Notes under the pieces: generated by a model | The model's input: the letters and a program-made list of their open reading frames with translations, nothing else | Told to the model about the DNA's origin: nothing | The model's database searches: none | Translations under genes and position numbers: made by a program | In this document: positions 17,533 through 26,170 of the stretch, piece by piece | How the letters are laid out: the number at the start of each line of letters is the position of its first letter | How positions within the stretch are numbered: position 1 is the stretch's first letter | NCBI GenBank assembly: GCA_012689375.1 | Contig: JAAZLO010000045.1 | Coordinates: 1 to 64,000 of the forward strand | Direction: 5' to 3' | Origin: Bacillota bacterium | GTDB taxonomy: Bacteria > Bacillota > SHA-98 > UBA4971 | DNA length: 64,000 nt

Positions 17533-18738
17533 TTATGTGTCACTCACCTTATCAACTGATTTGAAGATTAATTCCCCGTTACCTATCTCTACTGTATCAT
17601 TAATTTCTTCCGATGTAACCGGATCTTCAGGTTCCCCGGTAATGATTACATCATTTTGTGCTTCCGTCCCCGATTCAGCGAGCCTTTCTTCTTCATCTTC
17701 AAGGGCACGGGCCTGTGAATCGCTTTTTATATCCACCTTCCAGCCGGTAAGTTTAGCAGCCAGCCGTGCATTCTGCCCTTCCTTTCCGATAGCTAAAGAT
17801 AATTGATTATCAGGCACAATAGCCATTGCCACATGATCCTCTTCATTCACTCTCGTCAGGATAACCCTTGCCGGACTAAGTGCATTAGAAACATATATAC
17901 CCGGATCGTCATGCCATTGAATAATATCGACTTTTTCCCCGCCCAACTCCGATACAATTCTTTGGATCCTCATTCCGCGGGGGCCAACACATGCGCCAAC
18001 CGCATCAACATTCGGATCGTACGAAAGAACTGATACTTTCGATCTATTACCCGCCTCTCTTGCAATACCTTTAATTTCCACAAGCCCATCATGAATTTCA
18101 GGCACTTCAAGTTCTAGGAGACGTTTCAAAAGTGCGGGGTGACTACGTGATACCAAAACCTGAGGGCCCCGGGGAGTCTTATGTGTTTCAAGAATATATA
18201 CTTTTAGCCTGTCTCCATAGGAATAGGATTCTTGATACACCTGTTCAGATATGGGCATCACAGCCTCTATCCTGCCTAGATCCACTATCACATTTCGTTC
18301 ATCACGGCGCTGCACAATACCGGTGACTACTTCCCCTTCCCTGTTACTGAATTCTTCGTAAATTATCCCCCGCTCTGCCTCGCGTATTTTTTGGACGATT
18401 ACCTGCTTAGCAGTTTGGGCGGCTATTCTTCCGAATTCTCCCGGGGTGACTTCAACTTCTAGAGCATCACCGATTTGATATTCGGAATTGATTTCCTGAG
18501 CCTCATCCAATGATACCTCAAGCCTGGGGTCACAGGGCTCTTCAACTATTGATTTATACGCAAAAACAGATATTTGCCCCGTCTCCGGATGAATTTGCAC
18601 TTTGACATTCTGGGAAGTCCCGTAATGCCTTTTAAAGGCTGAAACAAGTGCAACTTCCAATGCTTCTATTACGGCATCCCTGGGAATACCTCTTTCTTTT
18701 TCCAGTTGTTTAAGTGCCTGGACAACCTCGAAATTCAT
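17533..18738 (-). CDS. nusA: Transcription termination/antitermination factor NusA
   Basis: RNA polymerase-binding factor that modulates pausing, termination and antitermination. The 401-residue protein has the N-terminal polymerase-binding domain (about 1-125, starting MNFEVVQALKQLEKERGIPRD), an S1 domain (about 133-200, GEVVTGIVQRRDERNVIVDLGR), and two KH domains (about 225-345) with VGACVGPRGMRIQRIVSEL and LAIGKEGQNARLAAKLTGWKVDI. An acidic tail of about 50 residues follows. It lacks the C-terminal acidic repeats of the E. coli protein, as is usual in Firmicutes. The ATG at 18738 follows GGGGGAT. Second gene of the rimP operon. Confidence 0.98.
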   Translation of the reverse strand: MNFEVVQALKQLEKERGIPRDAVIEALEVALVSAFKRHYGTSQNVKVQIHPETGQISVFAYKSIVEEPCDPRLEVSLDEAQEINSEYQIGDALEVEVTPGEFGRIAAQTAKQVIVQKIREAERGIIYEEFSNREGEVVTGIVQRRDERNVIVDLGRIEAVMPISEQVYQESYSYGDRLKVYILETHKTPRGPQVLVSRSHPALLKRLLELEVPEIHDGLVEIKGIAREAGNRSKVSVLSYDPNVDAVGACVGPRGMRIQRIVSELGGEKVDIIQWHDDPGIYVSNALSPARVILTRVNEEDHVAMAIVPDNQLSLAIGKEGQNARLAAKLTGWKVDIKSDSQARALEDEEERLAESGTEAQNDVIITGEPEDPVTSEEINDTVEIGNGELIFKSVDKVSDT

Positions 18739-18797
18739 TCTAATCCCCCTCGTCCCAGGCGAATTATTTTTAATTTTAACTCTGTCCCGCCCAGCCT

Positions 18798-19256
18798 TTA
18801 TATTTCCACAACCAGCCTGGCCCGGCTAACTTTATCAAAGGGAATATGGACATGCTCACCGTTGATATCTAATTTAATAGTGTCATCTTCTAATCCAAGC
18901 AGCCGACCTTCTAATGACTTTTTACCGTTTATCGGTGCATAGGTATTAATAAGTACCCGCCGACCGCGGAACCTGATATAATCTGATTCTTTTCTGAGGG
19001 GTTTTTCTCCCGAGGACGAAACCTCCAAAATATAACTATGAGGAATAGGGTCAAGAGAATCCAATTCCTTGCCCAGCGCTTCATTAATGAATGTGCAATG
19101 ATCTATAGAAATTCCTTCAGGACGGCAAATATATACCCTCAGAAACCATTGCCCTCCCTCTCTATCAAATATCACATCAACAATCTCGATGTCTACATCT
19201 TCCACTATCTTTTCAAGCATTGTGGTTACCATAGCTTCAATATCCTTGGGTCTCAC
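18798..19256 (-). CDS. rimP: Ribosome maturation factor RimP
   Basis: Needed for 30S maturation. The 152-residue protein has the RimP N-terminal domain with VDVIFDREGGQWFLRVYICRPEGISIDHCTFINEALGKELD, the SYILEVSSSGEKPLRKESDYIRFRGR junction typical of the family (P-G-x-x-RPL is here SSSGEKPLR), and an SH3-like C-terminal domain. I chose the GTG at 19256 with AGGGAGGAAG five bases upstream, which gives the standard length; the frame can be read back to 19325 but without a ribosome binding site. First gene of the block running down to pnp. Confidence 0.95.
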   Translation of the reverse strand: MRPKDIEAMVTTMLEKIVEDVDIEIVDVIFDREGGQWFLRVYICRPEGISIDHCTFINEALGKELDSLDPIPHSYILEVSSSGEKPLRKESDYIRFRGRRVLINTYAPINGKKSLEGRLLGLEDDTIKLDINGEHVHIPFDKVSRARLVVEI

Positions 19257-19381
19257 TACATCTTCCTCCCTATATGTCCGGTGGCAACTGCATATTGTAA
19301 TTAAATTGGCAGTTACCATTGGCACTTATTTATAGCCAAGTAGAAAACCGTACATAACAATAATTCACTTAACAACATGAA

Positions 19382-19401
19382 AGAGTGGGCTTCCCCACTC
19401 T
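19382..19401 (-). promoter_or_regulatory. Leader hairpin upstream of rimP
   Basis: AGAGTGGG (19382-19389) and CCCACTCT (19394-19401) form a perfect 8-base-pair stem with a 4-base loop. It lies within the predicted rimP leader, about 40 nt after the predicted transcription start and about 125 nt before the rimP GTG. On the minus strand the stem is followed by TTTCATGTTGTT, a poor but T-rich tract, so it could act as an attenuator as well as a structural element. The GTGGG/CCCAC form resembles hairpins I recall in front of rimP in other Clostridia. Confidence 0.55.
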
Positions 19402-19449
19402 CTGACTACAACTCCTGCAGCAATGATAACCAGCAGACTCTATGTAGGA

Positions 19450-19478
19450 AGTATAACATATGCTTATACCTGTTGCAA
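19450..19478 (-). promoter_or_regulatory. Predicted sigma-A promoter for the rimP-nusA-infB operon
   Basis: On the minus strand, TTGCAA (19478-19473) and TATACT (19455-19450) are separated by 17 bases. The expected start near 19443 gives a leader of about 185 nt that carries the 8-bp hairpin at 19382-19401. No other convincing promoter was seen between here and the rimP start. Confidence 0.7.
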
Positions 19479-19670
19479 CACTACCGACAGTATATGGATA
19501 TGGGATACATAGCCCTCTTTGAACCGGACAATTTTGGTGGTGATTCTTAGCAATATATAGTTTTTGTAAACCTAAATAGGACTAAACCGGAATATTAAAT
19601 AATATTGGTTGAAAAAAGCCAGATAAGAATCGTTCAATCGTCGTAAGTATTTTCCAAAGGCAGTGATTCC
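19479..19670. other. Divergent intergenic region between rimP promoter and yqhV
   Basis: With 19257-19478 this makes a 414-base stretch between the two divergent genes. It is AT-rich and holds a small palindrome, AATATT-AAAT-AATATT (19591-19606). I see no clear plus-strand promoter for yqhV and no reading frame with a good start. Confidence 0.4.
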
Positions 19671-19937
19671 ATGGGTTACCGTGAAAATCCGGTGGTTCTT
19701 ATGTCATGGTGCCGCATTATCGGGGCAGGAATTGAAATAATAGCCGTTATTCTTATGCTAAAGATAAATACTATACAGGCGGCCCTAAGAATTAACGCAA
19801 TCCTAGGGCTCCTAGGCACTATTGTGTTGGTAGGAGTCAGCGGCTTGGGTCTGTGCAGTCTTATCGGACGCATATCCCCCATAAAGATAATAATGGTACT
19901 ATGCGGGGCTGTTCTGATAATATTGGGGACCCGGTAG
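19671..19937 (+). CDS. YqhV-like small membrane protein (DUF2619)
   Basis: Protein of 88 residues with two to three hydrophobic segments (about 8-30, 38-62 and 68-86). The motif MLKINTIQAALRINAILGLLGTIVL is close to what I recall for the YqhV/DUF2619 family, small membrane proteins that in Bacillus lie next to the sporulation spoIIIA operon. Function is unknown. The ATG at 19671 has only a weak site (AAAGGCAGTG). Here it stands alone, divergent from rimP and 128 bases before the EF-G-like gene, away from any sporulation gene in the window. Confidence 0.75.
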   Translation: MGYRENPVVLMSWCRIIGAGIEIIAVILMLKINTIQAALRINAILGLLGTIVLVGVSGLGLCSLIGRISPIKIIMVLCGAVLIILGTR

Positions 19938-19988
19938 CAAAAATCAAACTACAGAAAAACGCTTTGATTCAATACTTGGCTTGCATCC

Positions 19989-20017
19989 TTGAAATTGATA
20001 TGGAGCAAGTGTAAAAT
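19989..20017 (+). promoter_or_regulatory. Predicted promoter for the EF-G-like gene
   Basis: TTGAAA (19989-19994) and TAAAAT (20012-20017) are 17 bases apart. Transcription would start near 20024, about 40 bases before the TTG start codon. Confidence 0.55.
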
Positions 20018-20065
20018 GGTGGAGGTATACAAGTGCCGTGAGAGGATTTCAAGGAGGAGATTCTT

Positions 20066-22150
20066 TTGAAAAGGTACCGGACTGATGATATCCGGAATAT
20101 CGCTATAATTGCCCATAGCGGAGCCGGAAAAACCAGCCTTGGTGAAGCCATGCTATTTAATACTCAAACAACGGAAAGGCTTGGCAGGGTCGATGAGGGC
20201 ACCAGCACACTTGATTGCGATCCTGATGAAATTAAACGCAAGATTACAATATCTACCGCAGTAGCACATTGCGAATGGCAAGACACTAAGATTAATTTTC
20301 TAGATACTCCTGGATATGCTGATTTCATTGGGGAAGTGAAAAGCGGTCTCCGCGTAGCCGAATCTGCAATTGTTGCAATATGTGCAACTGCAGGCGTGGA
20401 AGTAGGAACCGAAAAAGTCTGGCAGTTTGCAGATGAAACCCCCCTTCCAAGGATAATTGCAGTAACTAAAGTTGACAGGGAAAATGCTGACTTTTTTAAA
20501 ACCGTAGATTCAATTCGCGCTACATTCGGAACAAAATGTATCCCAATCCAAATCCCCATAGGCTCACAGGAATCCTTTCATGGAATTGTGGATCTTATTA
20601 CTATGAAGGCTATTATCTACGATAAAAGCTCTTCTGGTACATTTGGAGAGCAGGATATCCCGGATGATTTGAAAGAAACAGCAGAAAAATTCCACAACGA
20701 TCTCGTTGAAACCGCAGTGGAAAGTGATGACGAATTAATTGAAAAATATCTTGAGGGAGAAGAATTAACTGTTGATGAACTAAAAAGAGGCTTGAGGCAG
20801 GGAGTGGTGGCAGGAGATACATACCCCATAATATGTGTTTCCGCCCTAAAAAACATCGCTATCCAACCTATGCTTAATGCTTTAGTCTCGTATCTTCCCT
20901 CACCTGCAAATAGCAATATGATTGAAGGCAAAGCACCACAGTCCGAAGAAACTGTCAAAAGAATGCCTAAAGAAGATGAGCCTTTTTCCGCTTTAGTTTT
21001 TAAGACCACGGCCGATCCTTTTGTCGGTAAAATAAGTTTCTTCAGGGTATTCTCTGGGACTGCAGCCTCAGATACACAAGTATACAATTCCTGTAAAGAT
21101 TCAATGGAAAGAATGGGTCAGCTCTTCTTTATGAGAGGGAAACAACAGGTTTCAATAGATCGAATATATGCAGGAGACATCGTTGCTGTAGCAAAACTTG
21201 GAGTTACTGCTTCAGGAGATACATTATGTGATAAAGCCAATCCTATTATATTACCTGGAATAGATTTTCCTATGCCGACACTTGCTATGGCAGTCGAGCC
21301 TAAAACAAAGGGTGACGAAGATAAAATCGGTACAGGACTTACCCGCCTCACTGAGGAGGATCCTACAATTATAGTTCGGCGCGATGCTGAGACTTCCGAG
21401 ACCATTGTGGAAGGCATGGGCGAGGTACATCTGGAAGTCACTGCAGACAGATTAAAACGGAAGTTTGGGGCCGAAGTTAATTTAAAGACACCTAAGATAC
21501 CTTATAGGGAAACAATAAGAGGAACCTCAAAAGTCGAAGGTAGGCATAAGAAACAAACAGGAGGACGTGGACAATACGGTCATGTGTTTCTTGAGATTTC
21601 TCCCCTACCCCCAGGAAGCGATTTTGAATTTGAAGATAAGATATTCGGAGGTGCCGTACCGCGGCAATATATACCCGCAGTTGAAAAGGGTGTGCGGGAA
21701 ACACTGGTCGAAGGGGTACTGGCAGGCTACCCGTTGGTAGATTTAAAAGTTACCCTGTATGATGGCTCATATCATCCTGTGGATTCCTCCGAAATGGCAT
21801 TTAAGATAGCTGCATCCATGGCCCTCAAGAAAGGAGTTATGGAAGCTTCCCCTGTCCTACTTGAACCAATTATGGATGTAGAAGTCACGGTTCCTGAATA
21901 TCAGATGGGTGATGTAATGGGTGATCTAAATAAAAGACGGGGGAAAATCATGGGGATGGAGCCTAAAGGAAACAATCAGGTTATAAAGGCACAGGCTCCC
22001 TTAGCTGAGATGTTCAGATACGCTATAGATCTCCGTTCAATAACAGCGGGTCGCGGTTTATTCGTTATGGAATTTTCCCATTACGAAGAAATTCCTGCTG
22101 CCATTAGCCAGCAAGTGATGGAAAAACTAAAACAGGAACAAGAACAATAA
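20066..22150 (+). CDS. Elongation factor G-like GTPase (FusA2/EF-G-2 type)
   Basis: Second-type EF-G paralogue of 694 residues with EF-G domains I to V. Its G domain differs from true EF-G: the P-loop is AHSGAGKTSL (AHIDAGKTT in EF-G), switch II is DTPGYADF with Tyr where the catalytic His normally lies, and G4 is TKVD rather than NKxD. These changes match what is known of the EF-G-2 group, which is not the main translocase. The C-terminal half keeps GGRGQYGHVFLEISPLP and VMGDLNKRRGKIMGMEPKGNNQVIKAQAPLAEMFRYAIDLRS. The TTG start at 20066 follows AAGGAGGAG. Monocistronic, ended by a strong hairpin. Its cellular role is unknown; ribosome rescue or stress roles are possible. Confidence 0.9.
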   Translation: MKRYRTDDIRNIAIIAHSGAGKTSLGEAMLFNTQTTERLGRVDEGTSTLDCDPDEIKRKITISTAVAHCEWQDTKINFLDTPGYADFIGEVKSGLRVAESAIVAICATAGVEVGTEKVWQFADETPLPRIIAVTKVDRENADFFKTVDSIRATFGTKCIPIQIPIGSQESFHGIVDLITMKAIIYDKSSSGTFGEQDIPDDLKETAEKFHNDLVETAVESDDELIEKYLEGEELTVDELKRGLRQGVVAGDTYPIICVSALKNIAIQPMLNALVSYLPSPANSNMIEGKAPQSEETVKRMPKEDEPFSALVFKTTADPFVGKISFFRVFSGTAASDTQVYNSCKDSMERMGQLFFMRGKQQVSIDRIYAGDIVAVAKLGVTASGDTLCDKANPIILPGIDFPMPTLAMAVEPKTKGDEDKIGTGLTRLTEEDPTIIVRRDAETSETIVEGMGEVHLEVTADRLKRKFGAEVNLKTPKIPYRETIRGTSKVEGRHKKQTGGRGQYGHVFLEISPLPPGSDFEFEDKIFGGAVPRQYIPAVEKGVRETLVEGVLAGYPLVDLKVTLYDGSYHPVDSSEMAFKIAASMALKKGVMEASPVLLEPIMDVEVTVPEYQMGDVMGDLNKRRGKIMGMEPKGNNQVIKAQAPLAEMFRYAIDLRSITAGRGLFVMEFSHYEEIPAAISQQVMEKLKQEQEQ

Positions 22151-22187
22151 ACTGCTTATGCAGTAAATCAGAAGGTACACACTTTAA

Positions 22188-22229
22188 AGAGACGGGATCT
22201 GTTTATATTCAGACCCCGTTTCTTTTATT
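22188..22229. terminator. Bidirectional intrinsic terminator
   Basis: AGAGACGGGATCTG (22188-22201) pairs with CAGACCCCGTTTCT (22210-22223) with one mismatch and one G-T pair around an 8-base loop. TTTATT follows on the plus strand, and an AAAG-containing stretch upstream gives a T-rich end on the minus strand. It separates the convergent EF-G-like gene and the cyclic-diphosphoglycerate synthetase homologue. Confidence 0.85.
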
Positions 22230-22253
22230 CTAAAAAACTATAATTGCATTTAC

Positions 22254-23585
22254 TTAAAATAAAATGCCCTTAAAACGTTGGAAAATAACATCCTGAAGAT
22301 CGGGTTTTGTAATTTCTTCAATTTCATAACCAACACGGAGGGTAGGTTTATTGACACTGAGCACACGACGAAGATCAATAGGTGTCCCCATAATTACAAC
22401 ATCTGCAGGCGTCCGATGAATGGTCTCCTCCAGTTCCGCTATTTGATCCTTGCTATAACCCATTGCAGGAACCAGGGGTTCTAACCCTTGATATTTTCTG
22501 AGAGTTTCTTGTATAGAACCTACAGCGTAAGGCCGAGGCTCTATCAGTTCTGCCGCACCATATTTCCTAGCCGCAACAACCCCTGCCCCATATGTCATCC
22601 CACCATGGGTTAATGTAGGCCCGTCCTCTATCACAAGAACCCGCTTGCCTGTAATCATATCCGGGTTCTCAACATTCAAAGGTGAGGCTGCATGAATAAT
22701 CTTTGCTCCGGGGTTGAGATTTTTCACTGACTGTTCCACCTTAACAACATCTTCAGGGTTTGCAGTATCCACTTTATTTAAAATAATAACGTCTGCCATC
22801 CGCACATTGGCTTCCCCGGGGTAAAACATGGCTTCATGCCCCGCCCTATGCGGATCAGCAAGTGTAATTAAAAGATCCGGATAGTAGAAAGGAAGATCAT
22901 TATTGCCCCCGTCCCAAAGGATAATATCAGCCTCTTTTTCGGCTTCTTCCAGGATAGCACTGTAATCCACCCCAGCATAAACAACGAATCCCCTCTCAAT
23001 ATGGGGTTCATATTCTTCCCGTTCCTCAATGGTAGTCTCATGTTCATCTAAATCATCCAGGGTTTCAAAACGTTGCACTTTTTGTTTCATGAGATCACCA
23101 TACGGCATTGGATGACGGATTACTACTGTTTTTTTCCCTTGATCTTTTAAGATTTGTGCAATTTTTCTGGTGGTCTGACTTTTACCAACACCTGTTCTTA
23201 CTGCTGTGACCGCAATTACAGGCACGCTTGATCTAATCATTGTACTGTCTGGGCCCATCAGCCAAAAATCAGCACCCTTAGAAAAAACAAGTGATGCCTT
23301 ATGCATTATGTCCATATAAGATACATCGCTATATGCGAACACTACCTGGTTTATTCCTTCCTTCTCTATAATAGAAGGGAGATCCCCCTCAGGATATATG
23401 GGAATTCCGTCAGGGTATTTCTTCCCCGCAAGTCCCGGGGGGTACACCCTCCCTTCAATGTTAGGTATTTGTGTTGCTGTAAATGCAACTACTTTATAGT
23501 CATCATTATCCCGAAAAAAGGTATTGAAATTGTGAAAATCCCGTCCTGCAGCCCCCATAATTACAATTTTTCTCTCAGCCACCAA
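22254..23585 (-). CDS. Cyclic 2,3-diphosphoglycerate synthetase family protein
   Basis: P-loop protein of 443 residues. The N-terminal part (about 1-115) begins with a Rossmann-like KIVIMGAAGRDFHNFNTFFRD and contains AFTATQIPNIEGRVYPPGLAG. A nucleotide-binding centre follows with VTAVRTGVGKSQTTRKIAQIL (about 125-145), the stretch VIRHPMPYGDL, and ILNKVD (about 264-269). All of this matches the family of archaeal cyclic 2,3-diphosphoglycerate synthetase, which cyclises 2,3-diphosphoglycerate with ATP. Bacterial members are common but mostly uncharacterised, so the reaction here is uncertain; a GTPase or metal-chaperone-like role is possible. The GTG start at 23585 follows AGAGGTGATG. It lies 53 bases after lonA on the same strand and may share its transcript. 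Confidence 0.8.
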   Translation of the reverse strand: MVAERKIVIMGAAGRDFHNFNTFFRDNDDYKVVAFTATQIPNIEGRVYPPGLAGKKYPDGIPIYPEGDLPSIIEKEGINQVVFAYSDVSYMDIMHKASLVFSKGADFWLMGPDSTMIRSSVPVIAVTAVRTGVGKSQTTRKIAQILKDQGKKTVVIRHPMPYGDLMKQKVQRFETLDDLDEHETTIEEREEYEPHIERGFVVYAGVDYSAILEEAEKEADIILWDGGNNDLPFYYPDLLITLADPHRAGHEAMFYPGEANVRMADVIILNKVDTANPEDVVKVEQSVKNLNPGAKIIHAASPLNVENPDMITGKRVLVIEDGPTLTHGGMTYGAGVVAARKYGAAELIEPRPYAVGSIQETLRKYQGLEPLVPAMGYSKDQIAELEETIHRTPADVVIMGTPIDLRRVLSVNKPTLRVGYEIEEITKPDLQDVIFQRFKGILF

Positions 23586-23638
23586 ACATCACCTCTTCCG
23601 TATCTTACATCATATACAATCTAATGGTCCAGTTATAT

Positions 23639-26044
23639 TTATATAACCCACACATCCGGAGGATCCACCAGAAAGGAATTATTCCCCTGTAAGGGCAACT
23701 CTGTTCCCTTCCCTAATACGAAATCCAGAATTTCGTCTAAATTACTGGCGAAAATCAATTTCATGCCGTCAAGAATATAAGAAGCAATTCCCCGAACATC
23801 TTTTTTATTTTCAACCGGTATAATAATAGCAGATAAGCCTGCCCTATGCGCTGCAAGAATTTTTTCTTTTATTCCACCTACTGCTAAGATTCGCCCCCGA
23901 AGTGTAATTTCACCTGTCATAGCCACATCACATCTGACCGCAGTCCCTGTCAAAGCAGATGCCAATGCTACTGTAATGGCTGTACCTGCAGAAGGGCCAT
24001 CCTTCGGAATGGCACCCTCCGGCACATGAATATGCACATCGCAGTATTGGTGGAATCCGGGATCTATATTCAGAGCCTCAGAACGGGATCTAATATAAGT
24101 AAAGGCTGCCTGAGCCGATTCCTTCATTACATCCCCAAGCTTACCTGTGAGTATAAGTTTACCTGTACCTTTCATCACGGAAACTTCAATCGCTAGTATA
24201 TCCCCGCCCGCCTCAGTAACTGCGAGTCCGGTAGCCACCCCTATTTTATCTTCCGATTCTTTCATCCCGTACCTGTATTTTGCTGCACCAAGATATTGAA
24301 AAACATCATCTCCATCGATTGTTATTTTAAAGTCCACAGGGTTTTCAGTTACTATCCTTCTGGCTATTTTTCGAAATATTGAAGAAATGTTCCGCTCAAG
24401 CCCCCGCACACCGGCTTCACGTGTATAATTACGAACAATTATTTTCAGGGCTGAATCAGTAATGGAAACAGAATGATCATAAAGACCGTTTTCTTTTCTT
24501 TGCTTAGGAATTAAGAACCTTTTACCAATTTGGATTTTTTCTTCCTCTGTATACCCCGGTAACGTAATAACTTCCATCCTATCTAACAATGGGTTCGGAA
24601 TAGAACAGAGAAGATTTGCTGTGGTAATAAACATAACATCGGAAAGATCATAGGGGATCTCTATGTAATGATCGTTAAATGCCATATTTTGCTCGGGATC
24701 TAAAACTTCTAATAAGGCAGAGGCAGGATCCCCCCGAAAATCATTGCCTATCTTATCTATCTCATCCAGGAGAATCACAGGGTTTTTTGTGCCGGCCTGT
24801 CTCATAGCCCGAATAACCCTACCTGGAAGCGCCCCTACATACGTGCGCCTATGCCCCCTGATTTCAGCCTCATCTTTAATTCCGCCTAAAGAAAATCGAA
24901 TAAGCCTCCTTCTGAGAGCACGGGCAATTGATTTCCCAAGTGATGTTTTACCTACACCTGGAGGACCGACAAAACATAAAATAGGACCCTTAGAATTGCA
25001 GGTAAGCCGCCGGACAGCTAGGAACTCCATAATCCTTTCCTTAACCCCTTCAAGGGCATAGTGATCCTCATCAAGAATTTTTGCTGCCTCTACCATATCA
25101 GGGCAATCCTGGGTTCCCAACGACCATGGTAAGGCAAAAAGCCAATCAATATAGGTCCTAATCACTGATGCCTCTGCTGCCATAGGAGGTAGCTTTTCCA
25201 ACCTTTCGAGTTCGAGAATGATCCTCCCTTTTACCTCATCCGGGAAACTCCGGTCTGCAATTTTTTCCCGGTATTCATCTATTTCTGACTGTTTTTCGTC
25301 GTATTCACCTAATTCTCTTTGGATTGCCTTCATCTGCTCACGAAGATAATATTCTTTTTGGGTTTTCTCCACCTGTCTCCTAACCCGGATATTAATTTTC
25401 TCCTCCAGTTCCGTTATTTCAATTTCTTCTAAAAGGACTCGACAAAGCCGTTTCAGCCTTGCTTTTGCAGATACCGCTTCTAATATAGACTGTTTATCCT
25501 CTAGGCACAGTGGGAGATAGGATGCAATTTCATCTGCAAGCCTACCTGGATTGTCCACAAGTTGAATTGAAGCAAAAACTTCTTTAGGAGCTTTTTTACC
25601 GGATTTTAGGTAAGCCCCGAAATAGTTAAGGGTATCCTTCATTAATGTTTCCAGTTCCTCTTCGGGTTGAACAGGTATTGGTAAATCTTTAATTTTCACC
25701 TTAAAAAATGGTTCCATTTGCATATACTCAAGAATTTCTGCCCGTCCCACGCCCTGTATGATCACTCGGATAGTTCCGTCAGGATATTTTGCCAACTGTC
25801 TTATCTCAGAGAGTGTCCCTATTGCAAAAATATCATCGGGATCAGGCTTGTTCAGCCTTGCCTGTTTTTGTGAGGCAAGCATAATAAGCTTGTTGTTAAT
25901 CATTGCATTATCAAGGGCAGCTATGGATTTATCCCTCCCTATTTCCAAAGGGACTGTCGTAGAAGGAAAGACAATCACTCCGCGTAACGGAAGAAGGGGT
26001 ACCACATCCCTTATTGGCTTTGTTGTACCCGAGACTTGTACCAT
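23639..26044 (-). CDS. lon: ATP-dependent protease La (LonA)
   Basis: Hexameric AAA+ serine protease that degrades misfolded and regulatory proteins. The 801-residue protein has the LON substrate-binding N-domain (about 13-205, PLLPLRGVIVFPSTTVPLEIGR), the AAA+ module with GPPGVGKTSLGKSIARAL (about 350-367) and LLDEIDKIG, and the protease domain with the catalytic pair Ser685 (PKDGPSAG) and Lys728 (GGIKEKILAAHRAG), both intact. The ATG at 26044 follows GGGGGGTG. It is the last gene of the tig-clpP-clpX-lonB-lonA set, 126 bases after lonB. No CtsR- or CIRCE-type operator was seen in that gap. Confidence 0.98.
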   Translation of the reverse strand: MVQVSGTTKPIRDVVPLLPLRGVIVFPSTTVPLEIGRDKSIAALDNAMINNKLIMLASQKQARLNKPDPDDIFAIGTLSEIRQLAKYPDGTIRVIIQGVGRAEILEYMQMEPFFKVKIKDLPIPVQPEEELETLMKDTLNYFGAYLKSGKKAPKEVFASIQLVDNPGRLADEIASYLPLCLEDKQSILEAVSAKARLKRLCRVLLEEIEITELEEKINIRVRRQVEKTQKEYYLREQMKAIQRELGEYDEKQSEIDEYREKIADRSFPDEVKGRIILELERLEKLPPMAAEASVIRTYIDWLFALPWSLGTQDCPDMVEAAKILDEDHYALEGVKERIMEFLAVRRLTCNSKGPILCFVGPPGVGKTSLGKSIARALRRRLIRFSLGGIKDEAEIRGHRRTYVGALPGRVIRAMRQAGTKNPVILLDEIDKIGNDFRGDPASALLEVLDPEQNMAFNDHYIEIPYDLSDVMFITTANLLCSIPNPLLDRMEVITLPGYTEEEKIQIGKRFLIPKQRKENGLYDHSVSITDSALKIIVRNYTREAGVRGLERNISSIFRKIARRIVTENPVDFKITIDGDDVFQYLGAAKYRYGMKESEDKIGVATGLAVTEAGGDILAIEVSVMKGTGKLILTGKLGDVMKESAQAAFTYIRSRSEALNIDPGFHQYCDVHIHVPEGAIPKDGPSAGTAITVALASALTGTAVRCDVAMTGEITLRGRILAVGGIKEKILAAHRAGLSAIIIPVENKKDVRGIASYILDGMKLIFASNLDEILDFVLGKGTELPLQGNNSFLVDPPDVWVI

Positions 26045-26170
26045 AGTCTTTTACACCCCCCTGGCTTTTCCCATAAACCACCTTGCATGTTCAGTTTATT
26101 TCTTGCCGGGGTTCCGGATTCCTCCACTCAGACTATGGTAATTATGATGGAATAATAAAGAAAAATATTA

